From assembly GCF_040655735.1 (NCBI RefSeq), contig NZ_JBFAKK010000011.1:186001-250000 (forward strand): a stretch of 64,000 bases of DNA. The letters run 5' to 3'. How positions within the stretch are numbered: the stretch's first letter is position 1; the number at the start of each line of letters is the position of its first letter. Source of the DNA: Phytomonospora sp040655735 (GTDB taxonomy: Bacteria; Actinomycetota; Actinomycetes; Mycobacteriales; Micromonosporaceae). The position numbers and the translations under genes are program-made. Under the pieces are notes generated by a model that worked only from the letters and a program-made list of their open reading frames with translations, did not search any database and was not told where the DNA came from. Below, piece by piece: positions 16,429 through 25,399 of the stretch.

Positions 16429-16638
16429 ATGGACCTGCACCCGATCGGCGCGATGTCCGCTCTCGAAGCGGCCCGCCGCCACGCCAACTCCGCGATGCCG
16501 AACGCGCCCGTCGTGCTCTCGCGCGCCGAGCGGCGCGGACCCGTCGCCCCCGGGCCGCTGCGTCGCGGCACCGCCGGGACCCTGCGTCGGCTCGCCGACC
16601 GTCTCGACTCCCGTCGTCCGCTCGCCCGGACCTCCTAG
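16429..16638 (+). CDS. Small basic protein of unknown function, downstream of lacI-type gene
   Basis: 69 residues starting 6 bases after the LacI stop, with GAGGAG about 11 bases upstream. Rich in Arg and Ala, with no TM segment or cysteine; the central part (ALEAARRHANSAM) is helical. Codon use is GC-rich at third positions, and a strong terminator follows directly. These features support a real co-transcribed gene. I recognise no family. It could be a DNA- or RNA-associated accessory protein, but this is only a guess from its charge. Confidence 0.5.
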   Translation: MDLHPIGAMSALEAARRHANSAMPNAPVVLSRAERRGPVAPGPLRRGTAGTLRRLADRLDSRRPLARTS

Positions 16639-16666
16639 ACCTGCATTCCTTTCCCTTTGTAATAGA

Positions 16667-16709
16667 GAAGAACCGGCTCGGGACGCTGTGGATCCCGGGC
16701 CGGTTCTTC
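16667..16709. terminator. Hairpin terminator after the LacI/small-ORF unit
   Basis: GAAGAACCGGC pairs with GCCGGTTCTTC around an inner CGGGA/TCCCG stem. Bases 16710-16848 beyond it contain no gene I can support. Confidence 0.75.
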
Positions 16710-16848
16710 GTCCTTGGGCTCAGAGGCCGAAGCCGATCGAGACCTCCACCGGGTCATGCCGCCGCCGGTGTCGAGGAGTCCGTGCAGGTCGCCGGCAGTA
16801 ATGCCGGGCTACGTCGAACGTCCGGTCTTTCCGCGCTTCTCGGCCGGT

Positions 16849-17847
16849 TCAGGACCGGTCGGTGGCGTGCTTTTCGATCTCGGCGAGCTCGGCGTCGGTG
16901 AAGTCCAGGTTGCCGACGGCGGCGACGTTGGTCTCCAGCTGCTTGACGCTGCTGGCGCCGATGATCAGGCTCGTCATCCGCGAGTCGCGCAGCGCCCACG
17001 CCAGGGCCAGCTGCGCCAGCGACTGGCCGCGCGCGGCGGCGATGTCGTTGAGCGCGCGGACCTTGCCCATCGTCTCGTCGGACAGGTCCGACTCGTTGAG
17101 GAAGATGCTGGTGCGCACGCGGGAGTCTTCGGGGACGCCCTTGAGGTAGCGGTCGGTCAGCAGTCCCTGCGCGAGCGGGCTGTAGGCGATGCAGCCGGCG
17201 CCGGCGGTTTCGAGGGTGTCGAGCAGGCCGTCGCGCTCGATCCAGCGGTTGACCATCGAGTACGACGGCTGGTTGATCAGCAGCGGCGTGCCCAGGTCGG
17301 ACAGGATCGCCGCGGCCTTCGCCGTCTGCTCGCTGTTGTAGTTGGAGATGCCGACGTAGAGGGCCTTGCCCTGGCGGACGACGGCGTCGAGGGCGCCCAT
17401 CGTCTCCTCCAGCGGCGTGTCCGGGTCCGGACGGTGGTGGTAGAAGATGTCGACGTAGTCGAGGCCCATCCGCTTGAGCGACTGGTCGAGCGAGGACACC
17501 AGGTACTTGCGCGAACCCCACTCCCCGTACGGTCCGGGCCACATGCCATAGCCCGCTTTGCTGGAGATGACCAGCTCGTCGCGGTAGACGCCGAGGTCGG
17601 AGGCGAGAACGCGGCCGAAGTTCTCCTCGGCGGCCCCCGGGGGCGGGCCGTAGTTGTTGGCCAGGTCGATGTGCGTCACACCGAGGTCGAAGGCGCGCAG
17701 GAGGATGTCGCGCTGCGTGGCGATGGGCCGCTCGTGGCCGAAGTTGTGCCACAGGCCAAGAGAGATGGCGGGAAGCTTGAGACCGCTGCGGCCGGTGCGG
17801 CGGTACGGCATGGCGTCGTAACGGGAGGATTCGGCGAGGTAGGTCAC
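16849..17847 (-). CDS. Aldo/keto reductase (L-glyceraldehyde-3-phosphate reductase / YghZ-like)
   Basis: 332 residues from the GTG at 17847. The N-terminus (YLAESSRYDAMPYRR ... LPAISLGLWHNFG) is characteristic of YghZ-type reductases. AKR landmarks: HIDLANNYGPPPG (catalytic Asp/Tyr), ISSKAGYGMWPGPYG (Lys), DIFYHHRPDP (His) and IIGASSVKQLETN (NADPH binding). These enzymes reduce aldehydes such as methylglyoxal or L-glyceraldehyde-3-phosphate with NADPH. There is no ribosome site; TAGGCT 7 bases before the GTG suggests a leaderless transcript. Hairpin array B begins about 140 bases upstream of the start. Confidence 0.9.
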   Translation of the reverse strand: MTYLAESSRYDAMPYRRTGRSGLKLPAISLGLWHNFGHERPIATQRDILLRAFDLGVTHIDLANNYGPPPGAAEENFGRVLASDLGVYRDELVISSKAGYGMWPGPYGEWGSRKYLVSSLDQSLKRMGLDYVDIFYHHRPDPDTPLEETMGALDAVVRQGKALYVGISNYNSEQTAKAAAILSDLGTPLLINQPSYSMVNRWIERDGLLDTLETAGAGCIAYSPLAQGLLTDRYLKGVPEDSRVRTSIFLNESDLSDETMGKVRALNDIAAARGQSLAQLALAWALRDSRMTSLIIGASSVKQLETNVAAVGNLDFTDAELAEIEKHATDRS

Positions 17848-17854
17848 GCTGGTG

Positions 17855-17860
17855 AGCCTA
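17855..17860 (-). promoter_or_regulatory. -10 element of a probable leaderless promoter (aldo/keto reductase)
   Basis: TAGGCT on the minus strand, 7 bases before the GTG start codon. Confidence 0.5.
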
Positions 17861-17986
17861 TCGGGGATCTTGAGCCCACGAGAGCCCCGCCGGCGGATCA
17901 ACGAGAGCAACCCCGGCAGCCACCAGACCGAGGCCCAGCAAAGACCGCAAGCCACCCCACCGCCGAACCCTGGCCGACAACCGGGT

Positions 17987-18152
17987 CCAGGGACGGAGTT
18001 CCTGGCGGGGTTTGGGGCGGAGCCCCGGCAGGGTCCAGGGACGGAGTCCTTGGTGGGGGTCTGGGGGCGAAGCCTCCCAGCGGGGGTGCTGGGGGCGGAG
18101 CCCTCAGCCGGATCTAACGCGAGGAACCCGCGTTGGGGCGAAGCCACCCAGC
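17987..18152. repeat. Hairpin array B (stems with GGA and GAA loops)
   Basis: Consecutive stem-loops closed as C-GGA-G or C-GAA-G, for example CTGGGGGC-GAA-GCCTCCCAG at 18061-18080. The left part repeats array A (8170 onward) with very few changes and the same order; an extra GAA unit follows, and both arrays contain AGCCGGATCTAACGC. It lies downstream of ROK and upstream of the aldo/keto reductase, so it could act as the ROK terminator. Confidence 0.85.
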
Positions 18153-18169
18153 CCCCAAGCACCCCACCC

Positions 18170-19351
18170 TCACCCTCCACCACTCACCAACGCGTCCACC
18201 CGCCCCGCGCTCAGCCCGTCGTTGATCACCATGATCCCCGCGCCGATCGCACCCGCCCGTTCCCCCGTCTTCGACTGCGCGATCCGCAGGTGCTGCGTCG
18301 CCAGTGGCAGGGACCGCTGGTAAATGACCTCCCGCACCCCCGCGAGCAGATGATCCCCCGCCAATGCCAGCGATCCCCCGATCACGATGATCGAGGGGTT
18401 GAACAGGTTCACCGCGGCGGCCAGCACCTCGCCGATGTCGCGCCCCGCCTGGCGGATGTGGCGGAGGGCCTCGACGGAACCGGCGCGGGCCAGTTCCACG
18501 ACGTCGAGGGCGGTGTGGGTGTCGAAGCCTTCGGTGGCGAGCCGGGTGGCGATGGCGGCTCCGCTGGCGACGGCTTCGAGGCACCCGGTGTTCCCGCAGC
18601 GGCAGGGGGTGTCGCCGCTGGCGGTGACCTGTATGTGGCCCATGTCGCCGGCGGCGCCTTGCGCGCCGCGGAAGACCTGCCCGTCGGCGATGATGCCGCA
18701 GCCGATTCCGGTGGCGGCCTTCACGAACAGCAGGTGGCCGGCGTCCCTCCACTGTGTGTAGTGCTCGCCGAGCGCCATGATGTTCACGTCGTTGTCGACG
18801 AGAACCCGTCCGGGGAGGCGGTCGCCGACGTGACCGGGAACGTCGAAGCCGTCCCAGCCGGGCATGATCGGCGGGTTGACGGCTCTTCCGGTGGAGTGTT
18901 CGACGGGGCCGGGGAGGCCGATGCCGACGCCGAGGAGGTCGGCGGGGCCGCGGCCGGTGCGGGCCAGCAGCTCCAGCCCGTGTTCGACGACCCAGTCGAG
19001 GATCGGTACGGGGCCGAGGGCGATGTCGAGGTCGGCGCGGTGCTCGGCGAGCACGGCGCCGGCGAGGTCGGTGACGGCGATGCGGGCGTGGGTGGCGCCG
19101 AGGTCGGCGGCGAGGGTGGCGCGGGCGGCGGGGTTGAACGCGAAGGTCGTCGGCGGGCGCCCTCCGGTGGAGACGGCCTCGCCGGATGGGCCGATGAGGC
19201 CGCTGGCGAGGAGGGCGTCGACGCGGGCGGTGACGGTGGACCTGGCCAGGCCGGTGACGGCGGCGAGTTCGGATCTGGTGCGCGGCACGCCGTCGCGCAG
19301 TAGTTGCAGCAGCGTGCCTGCCCCACCCGGGGTAGCCGTCTCTTTTGTCAC
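18170..19351 (-). CDS. ROK-family transcriptional repressor
   Basis: 393 residues, GTG start. An N-terminal winged helix (GTLLQLLRDGVPRTRSELAAVTGLARSTVTARVDALL) precedes a sugar-kinase-like ROK domain: DLGATHARIAVTDL (phosphate loop), GVGIGLPGPVE, and the zinc-binding CRCGNTGCLEAV. ROK repressors bind a sugar or sugar phosphate and release their operators. It is divergent from a sugar-type ABC transport and catabolic operon, so it almost certainly controls that operon and itself through the 107-bp AT-enriched gap. Confidence 0.92.
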   Translation of the reverse strand: MTKETATPGGAGTLLQLLRDGVPRTRSELAAVTGLARSTVTARVDALLASGLIGPSGEAVSTGGRPPTTFAFNPAARATLAADLGATHARIAVTDLAGAVLAEHRADLDIALGPVPILDWVVEHGLELLARTGRGPADLLGVGIGLPGPVEHSTGRAVNPPIMPGWDGFDVPGHVGDRLPGRVLVDNDVNIMALGEHYTQWRDAGHLLFVKAATGIGCGIIADGQVFRGAQGAAGDMGHIQVTASGDTPCRCGNTGCLEAVASGAAIATRLATEGFDTHTALDVVELARAGSVEALRHIRQAGRDIGEVLAAAVNLFNPSIIVIGGSLALAGDHLLAGVREVIYQRSLPLATQHLRIAQSKTGERAGAIGAGIMVINDGLSAGRVDALVSGGG

Positions 19352-19458
19352 GACCCTAGTGAATCATAAGCATCTTACGATCTTGTTAATCCAACTAAGT
19401 TGCCTCGTCCGAGCAGCTTTTGCTTGACGGCTGTCATAAGTCTCGGTACGGTCCGGGC
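19352..19458. promoter_or_regulatory. Divergent ROK / sugar-operon control region
   Basis: Much more AT-rich than its surroundings (CATCTTACGATCTTGTTAAT, CCAACTAAGTTG). TCATAAG occurs twice (about 19363 and 19434). The stretch probably contains the ROK operator; the exact half-sites cannot be fixed by eye. Confidence 0.6.
19424..19452 (+). promoter_or_regulatory. Promoter TTGACG-N17-TACGGT of the sugar operon (leaderless)
   Basis: -35 at 19424-19429 and -10 at 19447-19452, followed by 6 bases and the ATG. This is a near-consensus promoter that places transcription start at the start codon. Confidence 0.8.
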
Positions 19459-20586
19459 ATGGCTTTAACTGACTCGACGGGACTGGCCGGCTCCCGCCAC
19501 GACCCGCCGGCGTCCGGCTACCGTGCCGCCATCATCGGCGCGGGCTTCATGGGCCGGGTCCACGCGCGGGCCATCCGCGTCGCGGGCGGCCAGGTCGTCG
19601 GCGTCAGCGGATCGAGCCCCGACCGGGCCGCCGAGACCGCCGCCGAATTCGGCACCGCGCGGTCCTTCCCGGACGTCGCGGCCCTCATCGACGACGACGA
19701 GGTCGACGTCGTCCACGTCTGCACGCCCAACCATCTGCACGCCGAGTTCACGCTCGCGGCCCTGGCCGCCGGCAAGCACGTGGTGTGCGAGAAGCCGCTG
19801 GCCACCGACGCCGGCACGGCCGCCGAGATGGTCGCCGCCGCAGCCGGAAGGGTCGCCACCGTCCCCTTCGTCTACCGCTTCCACCCGATGGTCCGCGAGG
19901 CCCGCGAGCGCGTGCGCTCCGGCTCGGTCGGCACCCTGCACCTGGCGCACGGCGGCTACCTGCAGGACTGGCTGCTGCGGCCCGACGACGACAACTGGCG
20001 CGTCGACGCCGCACTCGGCGGCCCGACACGCGCGTTCGGCGACATCGGTTCGCACTGGTGCGACCTGCTCGAATTCGTGACCGGCGATCGCATCACCGGG
20101 CTTTCGGCGCAGACGGTCACCGTCAACGGCAGCCGCGGCGGCCCCCCGGTCACCACCGAGGACATCGCGACCCTCCAGTTCGCCACCGCCGGCGGGATCG
20201 TCGGCTCGACGGTCATCAGCCAGGTCTCCGCCGGCCGCAAGAACCGGCTGCTGCTGGAGATCTCGGGCACCGAGGGCAGTCTCGCCTTCGACCAGGAGCA
20301 GCCCGAACTGCTCTGGCACGGCCGCCGTGACCACAGTGGACTCCTCGTCCGCGACCCGGACACGCTCAGCCCCGCCGCCGCCCGCTACGCCCGCACCCCC
20401 GCCGGACACGCGCAGGGCTACCAGGACTGCTTCGACGCCTTCGTCGCCGACACTCGCGCCGCCATCGACGGCGACCACCGCGACGGACTCCCGACCTTCG
20501 ACGACGGCCTGCGAGCCGCGCGCCTCGCCGACGCCGTGCTCACCTCGGCGCGCAAGCGCGAATGGGTGGGGGTCGGCGATGACTGA
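19459..20586 (+). CDS. Gfo/Idh/MocA-family oxidoreductase (sugar or inositol dehydrogenase)
   Basis: 375 residues from the ATG at 19459. The N-terminal Rossmann domain has AAIIGAGFMGRVHARAI, the dinucleotide loop, then VDVVHVCTPNHLHAEFTLAALAAG and VVCEKPLATD with the catalytic EKP. The C-terminal domain contains the family GDIGSHWCDLLEFV with the catalytic His. Members oxidise a sugar, polyol or inositol with NAD(P). It is the first gene of the operon and overlaps the ABC ATPase gene by 8 bases, so its substrate should be the transported compound or its derivative. Confidence 0.9.
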   Translation: MALTDSTGLAGSRHDPPASGYRAAIIGAGFMGRVHARAIRVAGGQVVGVSGSSPDRAAETAAEFGTARSFPDVAALIDDDEVDVVHVCTPNHLHAEFTLAALAAGKHVVCEKPLATDAGTAAEMVAAAAGRVATVPFVYRFHPMVREARERVRSGSVGTLHLAHGGYLQDWLLRPDDDNWRVDAALGGPTRAFGDIGSHWCDLLEFVTGDRITGLSAQTVTVNGSRGGPPVTTEDIATLQFATAGGIVGSTVISQVSAGRKNRLLLEISGTEGSLAFDQEQPELLWHGRRDHSGLLVRDPDTLSPAAARYARTPAGHAQGYQDCFDAFVADTRAAIDGDHRDGLPTFDDGLRAARLADAVLTSARKREWVGVGDD

Positions 20587-22111
20587 GCCGCTACTGGAGA
20601 TGACGTCGATCGGGAAGTCCTTCCTCGGCGTCGGCGTGCTCCACGACGTCGACCTCACCGTCCACAAGGGAGAGGTGCACGCCCTCGTCGGCGAGAACGG
20701 CGCGGGCAAGTCCACCCTCATGAAGATCCTCGCCGGCGTGCACCGCGCCGACGCCGGACAGGTCGCACTGGACGGACGCCCGGTCTCCTTCGCACACCCC
20801 GTCGAAGCCCAGAAGGCAGGTGTGTCGACGGTCTTCCAGGAGTTCAACCTGCTGCCCGAGCGGACCGTCGCCGAGAACGTCTGGCTCGGCCGCGAACCCC
20901 GCCGCCGAGGCTTCGTCGACTCCCGCAAGATGGCCGCCGACACCGCCGCCCTGCTCGGCGGCCTCGGCGTCACCGACATCGGCCCCAACACCCGGATCCG
21001 CAACCTCTCGGTGGCCCGCCAGCAGGTCGTCGAGATCGTCAAGGCCATCTCCCACGACGCCCGCATCATCGCCATGGACGAGCCGACCGCCGCGCTCGCC
21101 GACCGCGAGGTCGGCCTGCTCTACGACCTCGTCGCCCGGCTCAAGGAGCGCGGGGTGGCGATCCTCTACGTCTCCCACCGCCTCAAGGAGATCTTCGACC
21201 TCGCCGACCGGATCACCGTCCTCAAGGACGGTCGCTTGGTCGATACCGTTGACACCGCGGCCACCGATCCCGACGAGCTCGTCAAGAAGATGGTCGGCCG
21301 TCCCATCTCGGCCTTCTTCCCCGATCCCTTGCCCAACACCGGAAGCGGCGAGGTCCGCCTCGAAGTCCGCGGTGGCGGCAACACCCAGCTCGACGGGATC
21401 GACCTGACCGTCCGCGGCGGGGAGATCCTCGGCCTCGGCGGACTTCAGGGCAGTGGCCGCACCGAGCTCGCGCACGCCCTCTTCGGTGTCGCGCCCTTCA
21501 CCAGGGGCCGGATCGCCGTCGACGGCCGGGACGTACGGATCCGCTCGCCACGCAAGGCGGTCGGTGCCGGACTGGCCCTGGTCACCGAGGACCGCAAGAC
21601 CGAGGGCCTCGCCCTCAACCAGTCGGTGCTGGCCAACGCCCGGCTCGTTCTCGACTCGGTCCTGCCGGGCTCCTCATCCCGCCGCGCCAAACGGATCCCG
21701 GACATCCTGACCGCCCTCGAACTGAGCTCGCAGGGCACCGGCCAGGAGGTCCGCTACCTCTCCGGCGGAAACCAGCAGAAGGTTGTGCTCGCCAAGTGGC
21801 TGGCCACCGACCCGAAGGTGATCGTCCTCGACGAGCCGACGCGCGGCATCGACGTCGGCGCCAAGCAGGCCGTCTACGGCCTCATGCGCCGGCTCGCCGC
21901 CGACGGCGTGGCCATCGTGCTGATCTCCTCCGAACTTCCCGAACTGATCGGCATGGCCGACCGGATCTGCGTCCTGCACGACGGCCGCATCGCCGGGGAA
22001 CTGCCCGGCGGCAGCCCCGAGGAGACCGTCATGGCCCTGGCCACCGGACACACGCCGGCCGAGGCCGCATCGCAGACCCCCGACGGGGCATCGAAAGGCG
22101 CGGAGTCATGA
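20579..22111 (+). CDS. Sugar ABC transporter ATPase (two ATPase domains, RbsA/MglA type)
   Basis: 510 residues. Two tandem ATPase domains: the first has a full Walker A (GENGAGKST), and the second has the degenerate GLQGSGRTE typical of this family together with LSGGNQQKVVLAKWL and VIVLDEPTRGIDVG. This is the monosaccharide-type (CUT2) importer ATPase that powers two small permeases. It starts within the end of the dehydrogenase gene, and its own stop overlaps the next ATG (ATGA), so the operon is translationally coupled. Confidence 0.95.
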   Translation: MTEPLLEMTSIGKSFLGVGVLHDVDLTVHKGEVHALVGENGAGKSTLMKILAGVHRADAGQVALDGRPVSFAHPVEAQKAGVSTVFQEFNLLPERTVAENVWLGREPRRRGFVDSRKMAADTAALLGGLGVTDIGPNTRIRNLSVARQQVVEIVKAISHDARIIAMDEPTAALADREVGLLYDLVARLKERGVAILYVSHRLKEIFDLADRITVLKDGRLVDTVDTAATDPDELVKKMVGRPISAFFPDPLPNTGSGEVRLEVRGGGNTQLDGIDLTVRGGEILGLGGLQGSGRTELAHALFGVAPFTRGRIAVDGRDVRIRSPRKAVGAGLALVTEDRKTEGLALNQSVLANARLVLDSVLPGSSSRRAKRIPDILTALELSSQGTGQEVRYLSGGNQQKVVLAKWLATDPKVIVLDEPTRGIDVGAKQAVYGLMRRLAADGVAIVLISSELPELIGMADRICVLHDGRIAGELPGGSPEETVMALATGHTPAEAASQTPDGASKGAES

Positions 22112-23154
22112 CCGCACAAGCCACCCCGACCGCCAAGACGCCCGCCCGGCCCCCGACGAGGCAGCGCCGCTTCGGTCTCGGATCCATCGGGACCACCGGG
22201 CTCGTCTACCTGGCGCTGCTGGCGATCGTCGTCATCGGCGCGATCCTGGTCGCCGCGCAGGGCAAGAACCTGTTCAGCACCGGCAACATCGTCGACATGC
22301 TCACCCGGTCCAGCCTGCTCGGATTCATCGCGATCGGGCAGACCCTGGTGATCCTGTCGCGCTCGCTCGACCTGTCGGTCGGCTACGTCATGGCCACCTG
22401 CTCGCTGATCGCGGCGGTCGTCATGAACGGCTCCGAGGCCAACGTCCCCCTCGGGATCGGCGCGGCGCTCGGCGCCGCCGCCGTCGTCGGACTCGTCAAC
22501 GGCCTGGTCATCACCAAGCTCAAGGTCAACGCCTTCATCGCCACCCTCGGCACCGGCCTGATCATCAAAGGCTGGCTGGACACCGAGTTCGCCGGACCCG
22601 CCGGCAAGGTCGCGACCTCCTTCCAGCAGTTCGGCTACACCCGCATCGCCATGATTCCACTGTCCACAGTGGTCATGCTGGCGCTGGCCGTCGCCGGGAT
22701 CCTCTACCTGCGCAAGACCCGCGCCGGACACCACGTCTACGCCGTCGGCGGCGACGTCGACGTCGCGCGCCTGTCCGGGATCCGCACCGACCGCACCATC
22801 ATCACCGCCCACATCCTCTGCGCGATCGCCGCCGGAGTGGCCGGACTGCTCATCGCCGCCCGCTTCGGGACCGGCAGCGCGCTCGTCTACGACTACGGCC
22901 TCGACCTGGAGTCCATCGCCGCGGTGGTGCTCGGCGGCACCTACCTCATGGGCGGGCGCGGCGGGATCGCCGGAACCGTCGCCGGGGTCATGATCCTCGC
23001 CGTCCTCGACACCGTCTTCAACATCCTCGAGGTCAACCCGTTCTACAAGGACGTGCTGCGCGGCGCCATCATCGTCGTCGCCGTCGCCATCTACGCGCGG
23101 CGCCAGCTGTCGGCCAAACCGAGCAGGGTGCGCTTCGCCGGAGGGGTCTCATGA
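22108..23154 (+). CDS. Sugar ABC transporter permease (CUT2, first)
   Basis: 348 residues with about nine to ten TM segments. Family features include LVILSRSLDLSVGYVMA and the cytoplasmic loop GGDVDVARLSGIRTDRT (equivalent of the EAA-like coupling loop), followed by AAVVLGGTYLMGGRGGIAGT. Coupled by ATGA to the genes on both sides. It pairs with the second permease to form the membrane channel of a ribose/rhamnose-type importer. The N-terminus is a cytoplasmic tail rich in Pro, Thr and Arg. Confidence 0.93.
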   Translation: MTAQATPTAKTPARPPTRQRRFGLGSIGTTGLVYLALLAIVVIGAILVAAQGKNLFSTGNIVDMLTRSSLLGFIAIGQTLVILSRSLDLSVGYVMATCSLIAAVVMNGSEANVPLGIGAALGAAAVVGLVNGLVITKLKVNAFIATLGTGLIIKGWLDTEFAGPAGKVATSFQQFGYTRIAMIPLSTVVMLALAVAGILYLRKTRAGHHVYAVGGDVDVARLSGIRTDRTIITAHILCAIAAGVAGLLIAARFGTGSALVYDYGLDLESIAAVVLGGTYLMGGRGGIAGTVAGVMILAVLDTVFNILEVNPFYKDVLRGAIIVVAVAIYARRQLSAKPSRVRFAGGVS

Positions 23155-24188
23155 GCGCCAGCCGCAAACTCGCCGACGCCGGCCGCTTCCTGATCAGCGG
23201 CAGCGGCGCGGTCTACCTGCTGCTCATCGCCATCTTCGCGGTCATCGCGGTCAACAACGCCTCCTTCTTCGAACCCTTCACCCTCATGGGATTCGTCAAG
23301 AAGGCCGCACCGCTGCTGATCTTGGCCATCGGGCAGTACTTCGTCATCGTCGCCGGCGAGTTCGACCTCTCGGTCGGCTCGCTGGTCGGCGCCCAGGTCG
23401 TCCTCGCCGCCCTCCTCATCGACGGCGAAGGCCCCCGCACCTGGCCGGTCATCGCGCTGATGCTCGCCGGCGGCGCACTCGTCGGACTCGTCAACGGCCT
23501 GATCACGACCCTGCTGAAAGTCCCCTCCATCATCACGACGCTGGGCATGATGCTCGTCCTGTTCGGCGCGATCCGCCTGCTCACCGGCGGCGCCCCGACC
23601 GGCGCGCTGTCGCCGGAGTTTCGGATCTTCGGCCGGCACGGCATCGAAGGCGTCCCACTGTTCCGGCAGCTCCCCTGGGCGCTGTTCATCGTCATCGTCG
23701 TCGCGGTCGCCGCGGTCTACCTGATGCGATCGCCCTTCGGCCGCACCCTCGTCGCCGTCGGCGACAACGCCAAGGCGGCCGGGTTCGCCGGAACGCGCGT
23801 CTGGTGGGTCCGCACGGCCGCGTTCGTCCTCTCCGGACTCTCGGCGACCGTCGCCGGAATCCTGGTCGGCGGGTACGCCGGCGTCACCTCGCAGGTCGGT
23901 GAGGGGATGGAGTTCGTCGCCATCACCGCCGTCGTCCTCGGCGGCGTGGTCCTCGGCGGAGGCCGGGGCTCGGTCCTGGCCGCCATCGCCGGCGCGCTGG
24001 CCGTCGAGTCCCTCTTCACCCTGTTCACGCAGCTGAGCATCCCGTCGACGATCAGGCCGACCGCACAGGGACTGATCATCATCGCCGCCGTCGCCTACGC
24101 CTCCCGGGAGAGATCCCGCAGGCACACGCCACAGCTGTCCATGAAGCCCGCAGATCCCAACCGCCACAGTGATGTGGCCGTCCCCTAG
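23151..24188 (+). CDS. Sugar ABC transporter permease (CUT2, second)
   Basis: 345 residues with about nine TM segments. Conserved points match the first permease: FVIVAGEFDLSVGSLVGAQ and VGDNAKAAGFAGTRVWWV, then AITAVVLGGVVLGGGRGSVLAA. The C-terminal tail is basic and cytoplasmic. It overlaps the upstream permease by ATGA and lies 10 bases before the binding-protein gene. Two different permeases indicate a heterodimeric channel. Confidence 0.93.
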   Translation: MSASRKLADAGRFLISGSGAVYLLLIAIFAVIAVNNASFFEPFTLMGFVKKAAPLLILAIGQYFVIVAGEFDLSVGSLVGAQVVLAALLIDGEGPRTWPVIALMLAGGALVGLVNGLITTLLKVPSIITTLGMMLVLFGAIRLLTGGAPTGALSPEFRIFGRHGIEGVPLFRQLPWALFIVIVVAVAAVYLMRSPFGRTLVAVGDNAKAAGFAGTRVWWVRTAAFVLSGLSATVAGILVGGYAGVTSQVGEGMEFVAITAVVLGGVVLGGGRGSVLAAIAGALAVESLFTLFTQLSIPSTIRPTAQGLIIIAAVAYASRERSRRHTPQLSMKPADPNRHSDVAVP

Positions 24189-24198
24189 GAGTACAACA

Positions 24199-25398
24199 AT
24201 GCGTGCCTCTCGCCTCGCCCTCGTCGGGTTGGCGGCCGTCACTTTACTGCTCAGCGCCTGTACCTCCGACACGCCGACCGATTCGGCCCCGCCGGGGGAC
24301 ACCCCGCCGCAGACCGCCGACGGTGAATGGTTCGTACGCGCCGACTACGACCAGCAGCTCGCGCAGCGCTCCATGACCCCCGAGGGCGACGCCGCGAAGC
24401 CCTGGCTCCAGGCGATCGAGCCCGAGTGGATCGACACCGCGAAGTTCAAGAAGGACGGCGGCGACGCCACCCTCTGCTTCTCCAACGCCTCGATCTCCAA
24501 CCCGTGGCGCGTCACCGGCTGGATCACCATGCAGCAGCAGGTGGAGGTGCTCAAGCAGAGCGGCGACATCGGTGAGTTCCGGGTGTCCGACGCCGGGGAC
24601 GACGACAACAAGCAGATCTCCGACATCCAGGCCTTCGTCGAGGCCGACGACTGCGACTCGATCATCATCTCCCCGTCGACGACGGCGACGCTGACGCCCG
24701 CGGTCCAGGCCGCCTGCGACAGCGGCGTTCCGGTCGTGGTGTTCGACCGCGGCGTGCAGACCGACTGCGCCGTGACCTACATCCACCCCATCGGCGGCTA
24801 CGCGTTCGGCGCCGACGCCGCCGAGTTCCTGGTGAAGAACCTCGAACCCGGCAAGAAGGTCCTCGCACTGCGGATCCTCCCCGGCGTCGACGTCCTGGAG
24901 AACCGCTGGGCCGCCGCGCAGGAGATCTTCAAGGGCAGCGGCATCGAGGTGCTCGGCAACGAGTTCACCGGCGGTGACGGCGCCAAGATCAAGGACATCG
25001 TCTCGCAGTACCTCCAGCGCGGCGACGTCGACGGCATCTGGATGGACGCCGGCGACGGCGCGGTCGCCGCCCTCGAAGCCTTCGAGGACGCCGGCAAGCC
25101 CTACCCGGTCTTCTCCGGTGAGGACGAGCTGACCTTCATGCGCAAGTGGAAGGAGACCGGCATCAAGGCGATCGCGCCGGTCTACTCCAACTTCCAGTGG
25201 CGTACGCCGATCCTGGCCGCGACGATGATCCTCAAGGGCGAGAAGGTCCCCGCCGAGTGGGTGCTCCCGCAGGCCCCGATCACCGACGCCGACCTCGACG
25301 ACTACCTGGCCCGCAACGCCGACATGCCCTCACTGCACTACGCGAAGTTCGGCGGTGAGGACCTGCCCGGATTCCCCGACGCGTGGAAAGATCGATGA
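24199..25398 (+). CDS. Sugar ABC transporter substrate-binding lipoprotein
   Basis: 399 residues from an ATG with a TAGGAG ribosome site. Lipoprotein signal with lipobox LLSAC (Cys about residue 21), then a low-complexity Pro/Thr/Asp linker. The rest is a periplasmic-binding protein of the ribose/rhamnose class (GVPVVVFDRGV, GADAAEFLVKNL, DGIWMDAGDGAVAALEAF). It captures the substrate outside the membrane and feeds the CUT2 permeases. The linker and an acidic N-terminal segment make it longer than ribose-binding proteins. The ligand is not identifiable by eye. Confidence 0.92.
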   Translation: MRASRLALVGLAAVTLLLSACTSDTPTDSAPPGDTPPQTADGEWFVRADYDQQLAQRSMTPEGDAAKPWLQAIEPEWIDTAKFKKDGGDATLCFSNASISNPWRVTGWITMQQQVEVLKQSGDIGEFRVSDAGDDDNKQISDIQAFVEADDCDSIIISPSTTATLTPAVQAACDSGVPVVVFDRGVQTDCAVTYIHPIGGYAFGADAAEFLVKNLEPGKKVLALRILPGVDVLENRWAAAQEIFKGSGIEVLGNEFTGGDGAKIKDIVSQYLQRGDVDGIWMDAGDGAVAALEAFEDAGKPYPVFSGEDELTFMRKWKETGIKAIAPVYSNFQWRTPILAATMILKGEKVPAEWVLPQAPITDADLDDYLARNADMPSLHYAKFGGEDLPGFPDAWKDR

Positions 25399-25399
25399 C

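Larger units (their letters stand above)
17848..18169. other. Gene-free stretch holding hairpin array B
   Basis: Between the start of the aldo/keto reductase and the stop of the ROK gene (both minus strand). Apart from the leaderless -10 element, I see only the hairpin array and a C-rich tail (about 18150-18180). No coding frame is convincing. Confidence 0.7.

Noticed and set aside
16710..16848. Possible decayed gene on the minus strand (tail reads DPVEVSIGFGL)
   Set aside because: Only a dozen residues look protein-like, and a frameshift would be needed to extend them.
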